A stretch of DNA of 45,285 nt from Alistipes sp. (lineage in GTDB: Bacteria; Bacteroidota; Bacteroidia; Bacteroidales; Rikenellaceae), in contig JAGBWD010000031.1 of the NCBI GenBank assembly GCA_017629985.1, positions 1 through 45,285 on the forward strand, read 5' to 3'. Made by a program: the position numbers and the translations under genes. Position 1 is the first letter of the stretch, and each line of letters opens with the position of its first letter. Shown piece after piece: positions 44,696 to 45,285 of this stretch. The notes beneath the pieces were generated by a model, which was given only the letters and a program-made list of their open reading frames with translations, had not been told where the DNA came from and ran no database searches.

Positions 44696-44949
44696 GGACT
44701 ATTTTAAAAAAGGTATTCACTTTCGGTTTTTTCCTAACATCTCTTCGCATTCCCTTTAGAGTGCAAAGCTACGGCAAAGCGATAATCCAATGGCGAATTT
44801 TAAAAAAATCTCCACCTCTTTGAGGTAGTATTTTTTGAATATTCTTATTGTCTTATTTCGCTGATTTTGCCGTATTAAGCACTCGAAAGGGCAAAGCGAG
44901 AAGAGAAGTAAAAAAAAAACCTATCGTTCATTTGTTTGTTTAATTAAAA

Positions 44950-44961
44950 GAGCTTCAGCTC
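44950..44961 (-). terminator. Short hairpin, possible terminator for leftward viral transcription
   Basis: GAGC-TTCA-GCTC is flanked by A-runs on the plus strand, so on the minus strand the stem is followed by TTTTAATT. It would end transcripts coming from the right edge. The stem is only 4 bp (5 with a very small loop), so it is weak. Confidence 0.35.
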
Positions 44962-44978
44962 AAAAAAAAGTAAAAGTT

Positions 44979-45188
44979 ATGAAAACTATTAGAACATTAT
45001 TCAAACACTATTGCATTGAGTTGGTCGGACCAAAAGGAACTACTACGATGAGATTTAGAACCGAACATGAGGCATTAGCATTCAAAAAAGGAGTCATTTA
45101 TACTCAAGTATACTCTAATTACAACGGCGTATACGTAGGCGAAATATTCATAGATTACTTAAGTATAGAACTCTACGATATAGAGTAA
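44979..45188 (+). CDS. 69-residue protein on the opposite strand of the provirus
   Basis: An ATG frame of 69 residues with mixed strand/helix character: RTLFKHYCIELVGPKG, TMRFRTEHEALAFKKGVIY, then an acidic end (DYLSIELYDIE). No family is recognised. It is read opposite to VP2, which is unexpected in a microvirus. A strong terminator directly follows (45206-45226), supporting that it is a real transcript unit. It could be a regulator of the lysogenic state, a host-derived gene, or an artefact; only experiment can tell. Confidence 0.45.
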   Translation: MKTIRTLFKHYCIELVGPKGTTTMRFRTEHEALAFKKGVIYTQVYSNYNGVYVGEIFIDYLSIELYDIE

Positions 45189-45205
45189 CACAACAATTAC
45201 TATTA

Positions 45206-45226
45206 AAGGGGCATTACGCCCCTTTT
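45206..45226 (+). terminator. Strong intrinsic terminator after the 69-residue ORF
   Basis: AAAGGGGC pairs with GCCCCTTT (8 bp, 5-nt loop) and runs into TTTTTTG. It starts 18 bp after the ORF stop in the plus direction, and lies between it and the leftward partial gene. Confidence 0.8.
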
Positions 45227-45236
45227 TTGTTAAACA

Positions 45237-45285
45237 TTACTCACCTTGTATCTTTGGCTCTGTAGGCTCATGAGGAGTAGATACA
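45237..45285 (-). CDS. C-terminal end of a leftward provirus gene, partial
   Basis: On the minus strand an open frame enters from the right edge and stops with TAA at 45237-45239. The last residues read VSTPHEPTEPKIQGE. It is on the VP2 strand, as expected for another viral structural or replication gene. Too little is seen to name it. Confidence 0.45.
   Translation of the reverse strand, partial: VSTPHEPTEPKIQGE

Larger units (their letters stand above)
44522..44978. other. 457-bp provirus intergenic region
   Basis: It holds the nested stem-loop (44539-44620), a GC-rich repeat pair (44665-44695), stretches of A/T, and a hairpin at 44950-44961. I see no convincing protein gene; frames here show no family features. 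Confidence 0.6.
43235..45285 (-). mobile_element. Alpavirinae-type microvirus provirus, left part (runs off right edge)
   Basis: The region from the dif-like site rightward carries a microvirus pilot gene, other small genes and structured, AT-rich intergenic DNA unlike the chromosome. No recombinase gene is visible here, in line with XerCD-mediated integration. Typical microvirus genomes are about 4.5-6.5 kb, so the major capsid (VP1) and replication (VP4) genes should lie beyond the edge. Only about 2 kb is seen, so completeness cannot be judged. Confidence 0.75.

Noticed and set aside
44632-44823. 63-codon plus-strand frame in the provirus gap
   Set aside because: It reads through the GC repeat pair, has no start context, no terminator and no family features.

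Overview
The window reads as a chromosome segment of a Bacteroidales bacterium, most likely a Rikenellaceae/Alistipes-like gut organism. Three lines support this. Many genes are preceded by the Bacteroidetes -7 promoter box TAnnTTTG, in two cases with a TTTG -33 box exactly 20 bp upstream. Family-restricted genes are present: the DUF5683 gene downstream of parAB, a BACON-domain lipoprotein, a DUF3276 PUR-like protein, an HU/SPOR fusion and a DPE2-like MalQ. There is also a cysteate synthase, an enzyme expected in sulfonolipid makers such as Alistipes. The species call is inference; no rRNA is present.

Layout. 1-1860: edge of an integrated mobile element, with the N-terminal part of a tyrosine recombinase and a zinc-finger protein carrying four tandem excisionase-like HTH modules, lying against the 3' end of mnmE. 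1860-7549 (minus): parA-parB-DUF5683-mltD-like-mnmE operon. 7692-8516 (plus): CPBP membrane protease. 8589-12757 (minus): dnaE-trxA. 12897-13118: DUF2007 protein. 13210-15626 (minus): mnmA-VTT protein-aroE. 15705-16037: DUF3276. 16134-20690 (minus): ettA-hisS-ctpA. 20802-26713 (minus): five tightly packed genes (DUF4836-like, ABC ATPase, FtsX-type permease, GNAT, ABC-F). 26992-31055 (plus): cysteate synthase-manA-LuxR regulator-iron alcohol dehydrogenase. 31301-36352 (minus): BACON lipoprotein, C25-peptidase-like lipoprotein, udk and gyrB. 36692-39813 (plus): HAD phosphatase and malQ. 40138-40209 (minus): tRNA-Arg(CCG). 40248-43177 (plus): phage-repressor-like regulator, lgt, HU-SPOR protein and gtrA.

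The right end (about 43235 to the edge) is the most unusual part. It begins with a 28-bp dif-like XerCD site whose XerD arm is identical to that of E. coli dif. Directly after it comes the DNA pilot protein (VP2) of an Alpavirinae-type microvirus, read toward the dif site. This looks like the edge of an ssDNA-phage provirus inserted by host XerCD. It also holds an unlisted 35-residue single-membrane-helix peptide gene, a large nested stem-loop before VP2, a GC-rich 12-bp repeat pair, an opposite-strand small gene with its own terminator, and the C-terminal end of another viral-strand gene running off the window.

Two 120-bp intergenic elements, about 8.7 kb apart and differing at one base, carry inverted ends and look like copies of a dispersed MITE- or REP-like repeat. 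Most of the rest is conserved housekeeping: tRNA modification, replication, segregation, translation factors and envelope functions.
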